DNA of 64,000 nucleotides from DASXMT01 sp963755985 (GTDB lineage: Bacteria; Actinomycetota; Acidimicrobiia; Acidimicrobiales; RAAP-2), in assembly GCA_963755985.1 (NCBI GenBank), contig CAVWLO010000003.1, forward strand, positions 1 to 64,000, written 5' to 3'. Numbering within the stretch: the first letter of the stretch is position 1; every line of letters starts with the position of its first letter. Position numbers and translations under genes: made by a program. Shown here piece by piece: positions 44,478 through 52,544 of the stretch. The notes below the pieces were generated by a model. That model had not been told where the DNA came from, ran no database searches, and worked only from the letters and a program-made list of their open reading frames with translations.

Positions 44478-44972
44478 CTACTCCTGGACGAGCTCGATCA
44501 GAGTGCCGAACGCCGCCTTGGGGTGGACGAAGGCCACGGTGGTGCCCCTCGAGCCCGGTCGGGGGGCCTGGTCGATGGTCTGGCCGCCATGGTCCTTCAC
44601 CGCCTGGAGGGCCATCCCGCAGTCATCGACCCGGTAGCCGACGTGGTGGATGCCCTCCCCCTTCTTCTCCAGGTACTTGGCCACAGGGGAGGAATCACTG
44701 GTCGGGGTCAGCAGCTGGATGTACGAGTCGGCCACCTTGATGAGCGCCTCTTCCACCCCGTCGGAGTCGATGCGCTCTCGGTGGGCCACGATCGCTCCGA
44801 AGGTCTCGGCGTAGTAGGCGATGGCGGCCTCGAGGTCCCGGACCGCGATGGCCACGTGATCGATCTCGGTCAGGAGCCCGGCCGGCCCGGCCGGCCCGGC
44901 GGACCCTGCTCTTCCAGTGCGGGCCGGAACCGCCGGGCCGGTAGCCGTCGTACTGCGATCGTTGCTGCTCAC
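44478..44972 (-). CDS. mce: Methylmalonyl-CoA / ethylmalonyl-CoA epimerase
   Basis: VOC-fold metal enzyme that interconverts (2R)- and (2S)-methylmalonyl-CoA; in this pathway the same enzyme works on ethylmalonyl-CoA. The 164 residues have an Ala/Gly/Pro-rich start (about 1-33) and the domain ITEIDHVAIAVRDLEAAIAYY (metal His), GEGIHHVGYRVDD (second His) and GTLIELVQE (metal Glu). The start is GTG 44972, which lies in the last copy of a 29-nt repeat made from the end of ccr; GGGAGG is at a proper distance. Coupled to ccr upstream. Confidence 0.92.
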   Translation of the reverse strand: MSSNDRSTTATGPAVPARTGRAGSAGPAGPAGLLTEIDHVAIAVRDLEAAIAYYAETFGAIVAHRERIDSDGVEEALIKVADSYIQLLTPTSDSSPVAKYLEKKGEGIHHVGYRVDDCGMALQAVKDHGGQTIDQAPRPGSRGTTVAFVHPKAAFGTLIELVQE

Positions 44973-45048
44973 CTTCCGTGCCTCCCGAATTTGCTGCTCA
45001 CGCTCCCAGCGTCCTGAACTTGCCGCTCACGCTCCGAGCCTCCTGAAC
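44962..45048 (-). repeat. 29-nt triple repeat joining the ccr stop and the mce start
   Basis: Three exact-period 29-nt copies: 45020-45048, 44991-45019 and 44962-44990. The first holds the last ccr codons (TTC AGG AGG CTC GGA GCG) and its TGA at 45027-45029. The other two keep the same layout with a few changes, each with TGA at the same phase. In the third, GTGAGC supplies the mce start codon (GTG 44970-44972). Confidence 0.92.
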
Positions 45049-46367
45049 AAAGTGATGCGGTCTTCACCGACTTTGTCCCGGAATGCCGGGTCGTCGATGC
45101 CCAGGCCCTCCTCCGGGGCCAGGCACAGCACACCAATCTTGCCCTCGTGCAGGTTCCGGTGCACCTGATAGGCGGCCTCGCCCACGTTCTCCAGCGGGTG
45201 CACGGCGGACAGGGGGGGCAGGATCTTGCCCTCGCACACCAGCTGATTGGCGTCCCACGCTTCCCGGTAGTTGGCGAAGTGCGATCCCTTGATCGTCTTC
45301 AACTTCATCCACAGATGGCGATTGTCGTACTCGATCATGAAGCCCGAGGTGGCCGCGCAGGTCACGATCATGCCGCCCCGCTTGCAGACGAACACCGACG
45401 CGCCCATGGTCTGGCGCCCGGGGTGCTCGAAGACGATGTCGACGTCCTCGTCCACCAGCGCCCGGATGTCCTTGCCCAGTCGGCGCCACTCTCCCTCGTC
45501 CTGGTTGTGCTCGTCCTTCCAGAATGTGTAGCCCGCCGCTCGACGGTCGATCACCGCCTCCACCCCCAGCTCGTGGAGCAATCTCACCTTTTCCTCAGAG
45601 GACACCACGCCCACCGGCGTACCGCCACCGTTCAGGACGTACTGGACAGCGAACGCACCCAGGCCGCCCGAGGCGCCCCAGACGAGGACCTTGTCGCCCT
45701 GCTGCATGTCGGCACCGTTCCGGGAGACGAGCATCCGGTAGGAGGTGGAGTTGCACAGGGCGTTGACCGCCGCCTCCTCCCAGGTGAGGTGCTTGGGCTT
45801 GGGCATCAGCTGATTGGCCTTGACCACGGCCAGGTCGGCCAGGCCGCCGAAGTTGGTCTCGAAGCCCCAGATCCGCTGGTTGGCACCGAGGATCGAGTCG
45901 TCGTGGGAGGACGGGTCCTGGTCGTCGACGTAGTTGCAGTGAACGGTGACCTTGTCGCCCGGCCTCCAGCTGCGGACGGCCGAGCCGACCCGGAGGACCA
46001 CGCCCGAGGCATCGGACCCGACCACGTGGTACGGCAGGGCGTGGCGCGAACCCCAGGTGCCCTCCTTCCCCAGACGGTCGAGGAACCCGAAGGTGGGCAG
46101 CGGCTCGAAGATCGAGGTCCAGACGGTGTTGAAGTTGATCGAGCTGGCCATCACCGCGATGTAGGCCTCGTCGGGGGCGAGCTCGGGCACGGCGACGTCG
46201 CTGACGTGGAGGGACTTGCGCGGGTCCTTGTCCTCGGATGCGACGCCGTCGAACATATCCACCTCCTCCCGCAGGACGTGAGCGGCGCGATATGTATCGG
46301 GGAGCGCGATCTCGGCGATCTCGTCGCCTGACGCTCCTGCCTCAATTGCTTGAAGGAACGACTGCAT
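45027..46367 (-). CDS. ccr: Crotonyl-CoA carboxylase/reductase
   Basis: Key enzyme of the ethylmalonyl-CoA pathway: reductive carboxylation of crotonyl-CoA to ethylmalonyl-CoA with NADPH and CO2. The 446-residue MDR protein has SSINFNTVWTSIFEPLPTF (Asn for CO2 binding), NQRIWGFETNFGGLADLAVV (Phe-Glu pair), WGASGGLGAFAVQYVLNGGG (NADPH), and YDNRHLWMKLKTIKGSHFANYREA (His), all characteristic of Ccr rather than a plain enoyl reductase. The end, ITLFRRLGA, is repeated as DNA up to the start of mce. Divergent from a thiolase gene. Confidence 0.96.
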   Translation of the reverse strand: MQSFLQAIEAGASGDEIAEIALPDTYRAAHVLREEVDMFDGVASEDKDPRKSLHVSDVAVPELAPDEAYIAVMASSINFNTVWTSIFEPLPTFGFLDRLGKEGTWGSRHALPYHVVGSDASGVVLRVGSAVRSWRPGDKVTVHCNYVDDQDPSSHDDSILGANQRIWGFETNFGGLADLAVVKANQLMPKPKHLTWEEAAVNALCNSTSYRMLVSRNGADMQQGDKVLVWGASGGLGAFAVQYVLNGGGTPVGVVSSEEKVRLLHELGVEAVIDRRAAGYTFWKDEHNQDEGEWRRLGKDIRALVDEDVDIVFEHPGRQTMGASVFVCKRGGMIVTCAATSGFMIEYDNRHLWMKLKTIKGSHFANYREAWDANQLVCEGKILPPLSAVHPLENVGEAAYQVHRNLHEGKIGVLCLAPEEGLGIDDPAFRDKVGEDRITLFRRLGA

Positions 46368-46762
46368 GGCGAATCAGGTTACTCGTCCGGGTTCCTCGAC
46401 CTCGGGGCCGGGTTGCGGCTACCTCCTCGCCGTCCACATGGGCCAGGAGGGAGACGATGGGACCAGGGTTACTTGGCGGTCAGGATCCCCTACAATAGGA
46501 AGCCGACGTCGTCAGTTGCGGACGTCTGTTCCAGTCAGTTGTAGTTGTCGGATGAAGTAGTCAGTGGCTGATGAGGTAGCCGCTGATGTAGAAGAAGTGG
46601 CCGCTGATGCATGTAGGTACTCGCCGAAGCGGCCTCTGATGTTGAAGTAGCCACTGGTGGAGCAGTAGCCACTGGTGTGGCAGTAGCCGCTGATGGAGTA
46701 GTCAGTGGCCAGTTGTCGCCGGCCCGAGGGGGTCGCCGGCTGATCAGGCCTCGGAGGTCTCA
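46368..46762. promoter_or_regulatory. divergent ccr / thiolase control region, no gene
   Basis: A 395-nt gap between divergent starts with no supported gene. It holds a -10-like TACAAT (46491-46496) 16 nt after TTACTT (46469-46474), facing the thiolase, then about 150 nt of degenerate 18-nt repeats, then a strong ribosome site before the thiolase ATG (GGAGG, 5 nt spacing). Common control of both arms of the pathway would fit, but that is inference. Confidence 0.5.
46556..46710 (+). repeat. degenerate 18-nt repeats upstream of the thiolase
   Basis: AGTAGCCACTGGTGGAGC (46646), AGTAGCCACTGGTGTGGC (46664) and AGTAGCCGCTGATGGAGT (46682) are in-register 18-nt copies; weaker copies run from 46556 (AGTAGTCAGTGGCTGATG). 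They share the GTAGCC core and the 18-nt period with the array after hbd at 39148. Partial dyad elements (CAGTGGC / GCCACTG) occur within them. Confidence 0.75.
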
Positions 46763-47947
46763 ATGTCCGGTTCCGTCATCGTCGCAGGTGCTCGTACTCC
46801 GATCGGCAAGCTTTCGGGCGCGCTGGGGAGCTTTGCCGCCACCGAGCTCGGTGGGTTTGCCATTGCCGCTGCCCTCGAGCGTTCGGGAGTGAAGCCCGAG
46901 CAGGTCGACTACGTGTTCATGGGCCAAGTCATCCTGGCCGGTACCGGCCAGATCACCGCGCGACAGGCGGCGGCCAAGGCCGGCATTCCGATGACGGTGC
47001 CGGCCACGACGGTCAACAAGGTCTGCCTGTCCGGGCTCAACGCCATCTACCTGGCCGATCTGCTGATCAATGCCGGTGACGCCGAGATCGTCGTGGCCGG
47101 GGGCATGGAGTCGATGACCCAGGCGCCCTACCTGCTCCCCGGGGCCCGGGCCGGGTACCGGATCGGGGACGGCACCCTGGTCGACTCCATGATGTACGAC
47201 GGCCTCTTCTGTGCCTTTGACCAGTGCGCCATGGGCCTTGGCACCGAGCGCTACAACGGCGCCGACGGCGTTTCCCGGGAACGGCAGGACGCCTTCAGTG
47301 CCGCCTCCCACGAGAAGGCCGCCGCCGCCATCAAGGACGGGCGGTTCGCCGATGAGATCGTGGCCGTCAGCGTGCCCCAACGCAAGGGCGACCCCATCGT
47401 GGTCGACACTGACGAGGGTGTCCGGCCCGAGACCACCGCCGAGTCGTTGGGCAAGCTGCGCCCGGCCTTCTCCAAGGACGGCACCATCACCGCCGGCAAC
47501 GCCTCCCAGATCTCCGACGGCGCCGCGGCGGTGATCGTGATGTCCAAGGCCAAGGCCGAAGAGCTGGGCGTTACACCGCTGGGCGAGCTCGTCGGCTATG
47601 GACAGGTTGCCGGTCCGGACCCCTCGCTGCTCACCCAGCCATCGCGGGCCATCGCCCAAGCTCTCTCCAAGACGGGCACGTCGCTCGATGACGTCGACCT
47701 GTTCGAGATCAACGAGGCTTTCGCCGCCGTGGGTCTTTCCTCGGTCGACGACCTGGGCATCCCCGAGGAGAAGGTCAATGTCAACGGGGGCGCGATCGCC
47801 CTCGGCCACCCGGTCGGCATGTCCGGCACCCGCGTCGCCCTCACAGCGCTCCACGAGCTGAAGCGCCGCGGCGGCGGATTGGCCGCTGTCAGCCTCTGCG
47901 GTGGCGGCGGCCAGGGGGATGCAGCACTGCTGCGCTCGCTCGCCTAA
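46763..47947 (+). CDS. Acetyl-CoA C-acetyltransferase (thiolase)
   Basis: Condenses two acetyl-CoA to acetoacetyl-CoA, the first step of the ethylmalonyl-CoA pathway and of polyhydroxybutyrate, or the reverse in degradation. The 394 residues show the nucleophile Cys in VNKVCLSGLNAIYLA near residue 90, the NEAFA loop near 317, GHPVGMSGTR near 349 and the C-terminal Cys in LCGGGGQGDA near 380. Complete, with GGAGG before ATG. Divergent from ccr; converges on the HNH gene. Confidence 0.95.
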   Translation: MSGSVIVAGARTPIGKLSGALGSFAATELGGFAIAAALERSGVKPEQVDYVFMGQVILAGTGQITARQAAAKAGIPMTVPATTVNKVCLSGLNAIYLADLLINAGDAEIVVAGGMESMTQAPYLLPGARAGYRIGDGTLVDSMMYDGLFCAFDQCAMGLGTERYNGADGVSRERQDAFSAASHEKAAAAIKDGRFADEIVAVSVPQRKGDPIVVDTDEGVRPETTAESLGKLRPAFSKDGTITAGNASQISDGAAAVIVMSKAKAEELGVTPLGELVGYGQVAGPDPSLLTQPSRAIAQALSKTGTSLDDVDLFEINEAFAAVGLSSVDDLGIPEEKVNVNGGAIALGHPVGMSGTRVALTALHELKRRGGGLAAVSLCGGGGQGDAALLRSLA

Positions 47948-48017
47948 TCGCGCCGCGCTGCGCTGCGTTGGCAACGCTGATCAAACGCAGTAGGCGCCCA
48001 GATCGACGACTCTGCTT

Positions 48018-48150
48018 CAGAACTCCTTCGGAACAGCCGCTCAGATTCCCTCGGATCGAAGAGCCGCCCAGAACTCCTTCGGAACAGCCGCTCAGATTCC
48101 CTCGGATCGAAGAGCGGCTCCAGAACGCCTCCGGATCGGAGAGCCGCTAC
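48018..48150 (-). repeat. 51-nt tandem repeat at the HNH stop codon
   Basis: Two almost identical 51-nt copies (48018-48068, 48069-48119) and a diverged third (about 48120-48150). Each has two half-units built on TTCGATCCGAGGG and TTCCGAAGGAG (minus-strand sense). The third copy runs into the last codons of the HNH gene (TTC GAT CTG TAG, stop 48147-48149). Confidence 0.88.
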
Positions 48151-49628
48151 AGATCGAACAAGGGCGGCGACTTACCCGATTCGGGATTGTCGCTTGATCG
48201 TGCCCGCGAGGGTCCCGCCCGAGAACCGGTCACGCGTTGGTTGTCATCGCGCCCGCGTTTGACATTGCCCATGCGCCTGCTGACGCGGTCCTCGTCGCGT
48301 CGCTCATCGTCGTAGAGACGATGGTCCGGGAGTCTCCCGCCCGGCTCGCCACCCGGGTCGGGTTCTCGGCCGGGGGGTGCGGGCGGGTCGAAGTGCCAGT
48401 CGCCGTTGTCGTCTTTGTAGACGACATAGCCCTCGTAGGTCTTCTTGTCATGGTGCCAAGAGCACAGCCGGACCAGATTGGACAGCGTGACCGGCCCGTT
48501 CTCGTGCACCGGCTGGATGTGGTCGGTCTCCAAGAACTTGGTCGAGCCACAGCCGGGGACGGCACAGGTGGGATGGTCGTTGGCCAGCGCGGTGCGGATC
48601 GGGGCGTCGAGGTAGCGCCCGGGATGGGAGATGACGGTGACGTCTCTCCCCTGGTAGAAGAGGACCTTCAGATACGAGTCGGACAGGAGGGACGAGACGA
48701 CGGGGACGGGGACGGCCCCGATCCCGTCGATGGCCGAGACCTCGTCCCCTCTCGCCTCCCGGTTGAAGAGGGCCTCTTGGTCCACCCGCACGTTCACGAC
48801 GGTCTTCGGTCGTCCGGCCGGAGCGGAGTCCCCACAGAGCAGCGCAGAGAGGGCGTCGGCCGCGTAGGCGTCCATGGGCTCTCGGTCGCCGTGCGTGCGG
48901 GCCTGCTCGAAGCGCTCCTTCGTGGCCGCCTCGAGCACCGAGACGAGCTGGGCCCCCCGGTCGGGGGTGAACCGGCCCCGGAGGCAGAGGGCCCCCTCCT
49001 CGTCGGTCCAGTGGCGGAGGTGGCGGCCCTTGTGGATGGCGGCCATGGTCTTGGCCGGGTCGGCCGAGGCCGCCCGGGCCTTCGTCCTGCGGCACCGGTC
49101 CCGCAGCTGGGCCAGGGGCTCGGCCTGGGCCGCGTCGACCAGCTCGGGCTCGTGGTCCGGGTCGACGGCCACGGCCAAGGCCAGCTCTTTCACCTGGGGC
49201 TCGGACAGCTTCCCGTCCCGGAGGGCCTCGGCCGTGCCCGGGGCCTCGGTCAGGGCCTTCCCCGTCTCCAAGGTGGACTGGGCCTGTCCCACCCCCACGC
49301 CCTCGGTCTCGGCGATCAGCCCGGCTGCGTTCCGGTGCCCGGCCTCCCGCCAGACGTTGGAGGACTCGATCCGGGTGGCGAGGGAGAACTTGGCCGCCGT
49401 GGCCAGCCGGAGGACCTCGACCACCGAGGCATAGAGCCGCTGGGCATCAGGACCGGACAGGCGATCGGGCTCCAAGAGCTCGACGGCCCGGTGGAGGGAG
49501 GAGCTGGCCTGGTCGAACAGGCCAGAGAGGCGGACGTCCTCGTCGCCGGCACTCGAATCGTGCCTCGAACCGTCTTTCGAACCCTGCCTCGACCGCTGCT
49601 TCGAACCCACCGAACTCATGTGTCCCAT
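48147..49628 (-). CDS. DUF222 / 13E12-type HNH endonuclease
   Basis: Protein of the large actinobacterial DUF222-HNH family, common in many copies and partly linked to mobile DNA. The 493 residues hold a polar N-terminus, the helical DUF222 part (FDQASSSLHRAVELLEPDRL to about residue 260) and the HNH finger HPTCAVPGCGSTKFLETDHIQPVHENGPVTLSNLVRLCSWHHDKK, with both Cys pairs and the D-H and H-H catalytic motif. It ends in a charged disordered tail of about 90 residues. Activity and target are unknown. An IS3-family element lies just upstream of its start. Confidence 0.9.
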   Translation of the reverse strand: MGHMSSVGSKQRSRQGSKDGSRHDSSAGDEDVRLSGLFDQASSSLHRAVELLEPDRLSGPDAQRLYASVVEVLRLATAAKFSLATRIESSNVWREAGHRNAAGLIAETEGVGVGQAQSTLETGKALTEAPGTAEALRDGKLSEPQVKELALAVAVDPDHEPELVDAAQAEPLAQLRDRCRRTKARAASADPAKTMAAIHKGRHLRHWTDEEGALCLRGRFTPDRGAQLVSVLEAATKERFEQARTHGDREPMDAYAADALSALLCGDSAPAGRPKTVVNVRVDQEALFNREARGDEVSAIDGIGAVPVPVVSSLLSDSYLKVLFYQGRDVTVISHPGRYLDAPIRTALANDHPTCAVPGCGSTKFLETDHIQPVHENGPVTLSNLVRLCSWHHDKKTYEGYVVYKDDNGDWHFDPPAPPGREPDPGGEPGGRLPDHRLYDDERRDEDRVSRRMGNVKRGRDDNQRVTGSRAGPSRARSSDNPESGKSPPLFDL

Positions 49629-49670
49629 CGTGACAGGAGGGTGTGACAGAGGGAGAGAGGGCGGAACCTG

Positions 49671-50700
49671 TCAACCCGAATGAGACACCGGAAGGTCAGA
49701 TCGCTTCTGCGGCCAGAGGCACCTCCTCGGGTCGGTTGATCCAAAAGGCGTCTGGGATCCGTGGTGCCTGCGGCGGGGTCCGGAACCGGTGGGGCATGGA
49801 GTCGTGGCGGCGTCGAGGACCCCTTGGCGCTTCTCCCGGACAACGTCTGCCAGGCCGAAATGGACGTCGGCCGGTGTATGCAGCCCGATCCCCGAGTGCC
49901 GGTGCTCGGTGTTGTAGTGGGCAAAGAAGCCGTCACAGAAGGTGCGGGCCGCGGCGATGTTGGCGAAGCGCTTGGGGAAGGTGGGCGAGTACTTGAGCGT
50001 CTTGAACGAGGACTCCGAGTAGGGGTTGTCGTTGGACTGGTGGGGTCGTGAATGGCTCTGGAGAACACCCAGATCAGCCAGGAGCTGGCTGACGGTCCGG
50101 GAGGTCATGGAGGATCCCCGGTCGGCGTGCAGGGTGAGCTGGCCCTCGGCGACGTTGTGTCGATAAATGGCATCGGCGATGAGCTGCTCGGCCAAGGTGG
50201 CCGATTCCCGAGGGGCCACCAGCCACCCCACCACGTAGCGGCTGTAGATGTCGAGGATGCTGTAGAGCTGGAACCAGGTCCATTTGTAGGGACCGGCCAG
50301 CTTGGTGATGTCCCAGCTCCAGACCTCGTTGGGCCGCGTCGCCACCAGCTCGGGCTTGACCGAGGCCGGCCTGCGGGCCTGGGCTCGGCGTTCTCGCACC
50401 TGAGCCCGCTCACGAAGCAGTCGGTACATGGTGGACACCGAGGCCAGGTAGGTCCCCTCGTCCAAAAGGGTGGCCCAGACCTGGGCCGGGGCTTTCACAA
50501 AAGCGCTCCTCGTGGAGGGTCGCAACGATGGTGTCGGCTTCCGCTTCTGCCAGGGCACGATGCGAACGTCGGGGGGCCGGCGGCCCACAGACCCGAGGAC
50601 GTTTGACCCGGTAGTGAGTGGCCCGACTTCGCCCCAGGACCTCGCAAGCCCTCTTTCGTCCAATGGTCGGGGCCAACTCCTCGACCCCGGCGTCGAGCAC
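49671..50700 (-). pseudogene. IS3-family transposase OrfB (frameshifted)
   Basis: DDE integrase-type transposase. From GTG 50700 the protein reads LDAGVEELAPTIGRKRACEVLGRSRATHYRVKRPR, the expected N-terminal HTH part, to about 50500 (ATLHEERF). There, at a run of four T (minus strand, 50499-50502), the product continues in another frame as VKAPAQVWATLLDEGTYLASVSTMYRLL and then the catalytic core: WSWDITKLAGP (first D), TLHADRGSSM (second D) and NPYSESSFKTLK (E). One extra T explains the shift. The stop lies inside the left terminal repeat. Confidence 0.85.
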
Positions 50701-50708
50701 GTCGTCAA

Positions 50709-51164
50709 CTACTCGTCTGAGTCCGCGCTCTTGGAGATCTCTTCCAAGAGCGCGTGTACTGTTCCCTGGACGTTGATGACCGCCTCGGCCTGGGCCAACT
50801 TGGAGCGCAGCCGCTCGTTCTCGGTCCGTAGCCGGGCCACCTCGGAGAGCGAAAGGCCACCCCGACCACCGTCATTTCGCCCGAGGGAGGCCTTGATCAG
50901 CCCCTGGCGGTGCTGGCGTCTCCAGTCGGTGATCAGGCTGGAGTAGAGACCTTCCCGCCGGAGCAGCGCTCCTCGTTCGCCGGTCTCCGAGCACCCGTCA
51001 TATTCGGCCAGGATGGCCAGCTTGTACTCAGGCGTGAAGACCCGGCGTATCCCGCTCTTGTGATAGCGGGGACCTCCATCAGCTCCGGTGCCGTCGTCGA
51101 TGTGCCAAGTCTTGCCGTGCTCAGACTTGACCGGCGGCACCTTCCTCGTCGTGGTGTTCTCCAT
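50709..51164 (-). CDS. IS3-family transposase OrfA (HTH protein)
   Basis: DNA-binding half of the IS3 transposition system. From ATG 51164 (GGAGGA 6 nt upstream) it has 151 residues: a polar start, the HTH domain RRVFTPEYKLAILAEYDGCSETGERGALLRREGLYSSLITDWRRQ and a C-terminal leucine-zipper-like coil (LSEVARLRTENERLRSKLAQAEAVI). It ends 8 nt before the orfB GTG, in a different frame, the usual -1 arrangement for an OrfAB fusion. Confidence 0.9.
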   Translation of the reverse strand: MENTTTRKVPPVKSEHGKTWHIDDGTGADGGPRYHKSGIRRVFTPEYKLAILAEYDGCSETGERGALLRREGLYSSLITDWRRQHRQGLIKASLGRNDGGRGGLSLSEVARLRTENERLRSKLAQAEAVINVQGTVHALLEEISKSADSDE

Positions 51165-51272
51165 GAGAAATCCTCCAACGCCCCCATGCTCAGTACGTGG
51201 ATGCTGAAGGTGTCTCACTCATTGTGGACAGAGAGGGCCGAAAAGCGACGATGGAAGAGGATGGAAGAGGAA

Positions 51273-51935
51273 TCAGTACGGCGGGCTGAACACCCCTGCC
51301 AGCGACGAGCTCTCCTCGTTGGTTTCCGACCACGAGGAGATGGGCAGGACCATGACGGCCACAGTGCACGTTGGGAAGCCGTGCTCCTCCAGCCTGTGGC
51401 GTCCATCGAGCTCGCCACCAGCGTCGGAACCAGACTCGCCGTCGGATCCAGACTCGGCGTCGGAACCAGACTCGCCGTTAGAAGCGGACCCCAACCCAGA
51501 TCCGACGGCACCGTCAGTGGCGAGCAGTCCCCAGGTCAGCCGGTAGATGGTCGGGTTATGACCGACGACCATCGCCGAGATGACGCCGTCGTCAAGCTCC
51601 CGGACGTACTGCAAGATGGTCTCCGTGCCTCCCTCGTACATCGAGCGATAGCTTTCGATGAGCAGCGGCGCAGCCATACCGTCGGCCACCAGTTCGGCGG
51701 TCTCACTGGTCCGGGCGGCCGCCGACGTCAGCGCGACCTGGGGTAGGGCCACACCTTCCAGCCCGAACACTCCCACCCCTTCCCCCAGGCGTGCGCCCAG
51801 CGCCCTGGCGTCCCTGCGCCCCCGGTTTGTGAGGGGCCGGTCATAGTCTCTGCCCCCCCGATGACCGTGCTGGGTGGCCTTGGCGTGGCGCAGCAACCAG
51901 AGGAACTTGACCGAATGCGCGACCGGTTCGGGCAT
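51273..51935 (-). CDS. Histidine phosphatase family protein (SixA-like)
   Basis: Phosphohistidine/phosphoglycerate-mutase-fold phosphatase similar to SixA, which dephosphorylates histidine phosphotransfer proteins. The 220 residues begin with FLWLLRHAKATQ (catalytic His in RHAKA) and PLTNRGRRDARALGARL; SAAARTSETAELV (Arg) and AMVVGHNPTIY (second His) follow. An insert of about 30 residues near 150-180 (SNGESGSDAESGSDGESGSD) is a low-complexity repeat. It starts 3 nt after recR and may be co-transcribed. Two 10-nt copies of ATGGAAGAGG (51251-51270) lie 2 nt from its stop. Confidence 0.86.
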   Translation of the reverse strand: MPEPVAHSVKFLWLLRHAKATQHGHRGGRDYDRPLTNRGRRDARALGARLGEGVGVFGLEGVALPQVALTSAAARTSETAELVADGMAAPLLIESYRSMYEGGTETILQYVRELDDGVISAMVVGHNPTIYRLTWGLLATDGAVGSGLGSASNGESGSDAESGSDGESGSDAGGELDGRHRLEEHGFPTCTVAVMVLPISSWSETNEESSSLAGVFSPPY

Positions 51936-51938
51936 CGC

Positions 51939-52544
51939 TCAGGCGTCCACTTCGCGACGTCCCTCGAGGGCGCGCCCGAGGGTCAGCTCGTCCGCATACT
52001 CCAGGTCACCGCCAACCGGCAGTCCGCTGGCGATTCGGGTCACCTTGAGACCCATGGGCTTCAACAGCCGGGCCAGGTACATGGCTGTGGTCTCGCCCTC
52101 CAGGTTGGGATTGGTGCACAGGATCACCTCGGTGATCCCCTCCTCCTCCAGCCGGGCGAGCAGCTCGCGGACCCGGAGCTGTTCCGGGCCGATCCCCTCG
52201 ATCGGGTTCAACGCTCCTTGTAAGACGTGGTACCGGCCGGTGAACTCGCCCGTCCTCTCCACCGACACGATGTCCCTCGGGTCTTCCACCACGCACACCG
52301 ATGTGGTGTCCCGCCGGTCGTCGGTGCAGATCGAGCAGAGGCCACCCTCGGCCACGTTGAAGCACCGCGTGCACAGGGTGATCTTCTCCTTGACGGCGAT
52401 GATGGACGAGGCAAGCCGGTTGGCGTCCTCGGGAGCCACCTTCAACAGGTGGAAGGCGATCCGTTGCGCCGACTTGGGCCCCACTCCGGGCAACCGGCCG
52501 AGCTCGTCGATCAGTGACTGCAGAGGCCCCGAGTAGATGGCCAC
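51939..52544 (-). CDS. recR: Recombination protein RecR
   Basis: RecR works with RecF/RecO in gap repair. The 201 residues have the helix-hairpin-helix GRLPGVGPKSAQRIAFHLL, the zinc finger CTRCFNVAEGGLCSIC, then the Toprim domain VVEDPRDIVSVERTGEF and ILCTNPNLEGETTAMYLARLL. GTG 52544 directly follows the dnaX TGA (TGAGTG), so translation is coupled. The dnaX-recR pair is conserved in bacteria. Confidence 0.97.
   Translation of the reverse strand: MAIYSGPLQSLIDELGRLPGVGPKSAQRIAFHLLKVAPEDANRLASSIIAVKEKITLCTRCFNVAEGGLCSICTDDRRDTTSVCVVEDPRDIVSVERTGEFTGRYHVLQGALNPIEGIGPEQLRVRELLARLEEEGITEVILCTNPNLEGETTAMYLARLLKPMGLKVTRIASGLPVGGDLEYADELTLGRALEGRREVDA

Larger units (their letters stand above)
49669..51230 (-). 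mobile_element. IS3-family insertion sequence
   Basis: About 1.56 kb with two consecutive genes, orfA and orfB, on the minus strand. Imperfect terminal inverted repeats read TGTCAACCCGAATGAGACACC on the left (49669-49689) and, inverted, TGTCCACAATGAGTGAGACACC on the right (51209-51230). I find no clear target duplication at the ends. The orfB frame is shifted once, so this copy may be unable to move unless programmed frameshifting or an error explains it. Confidence 0.85.

Noticed and set aside
46368..46560. A small plus-strand peptide gene in the ccr/thiolase gap
   Set aside because: Short frames there have no ribosome site and a composition set by overlapping frames and repeats.
49645..51245. 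GAGAGGGC present on both sides of the IS element as a target duplication
   Set aside because: The copies do not abut the terminal repeats (they are offset differently on each side), so they do not have the geometry of an IS3 target duplication.
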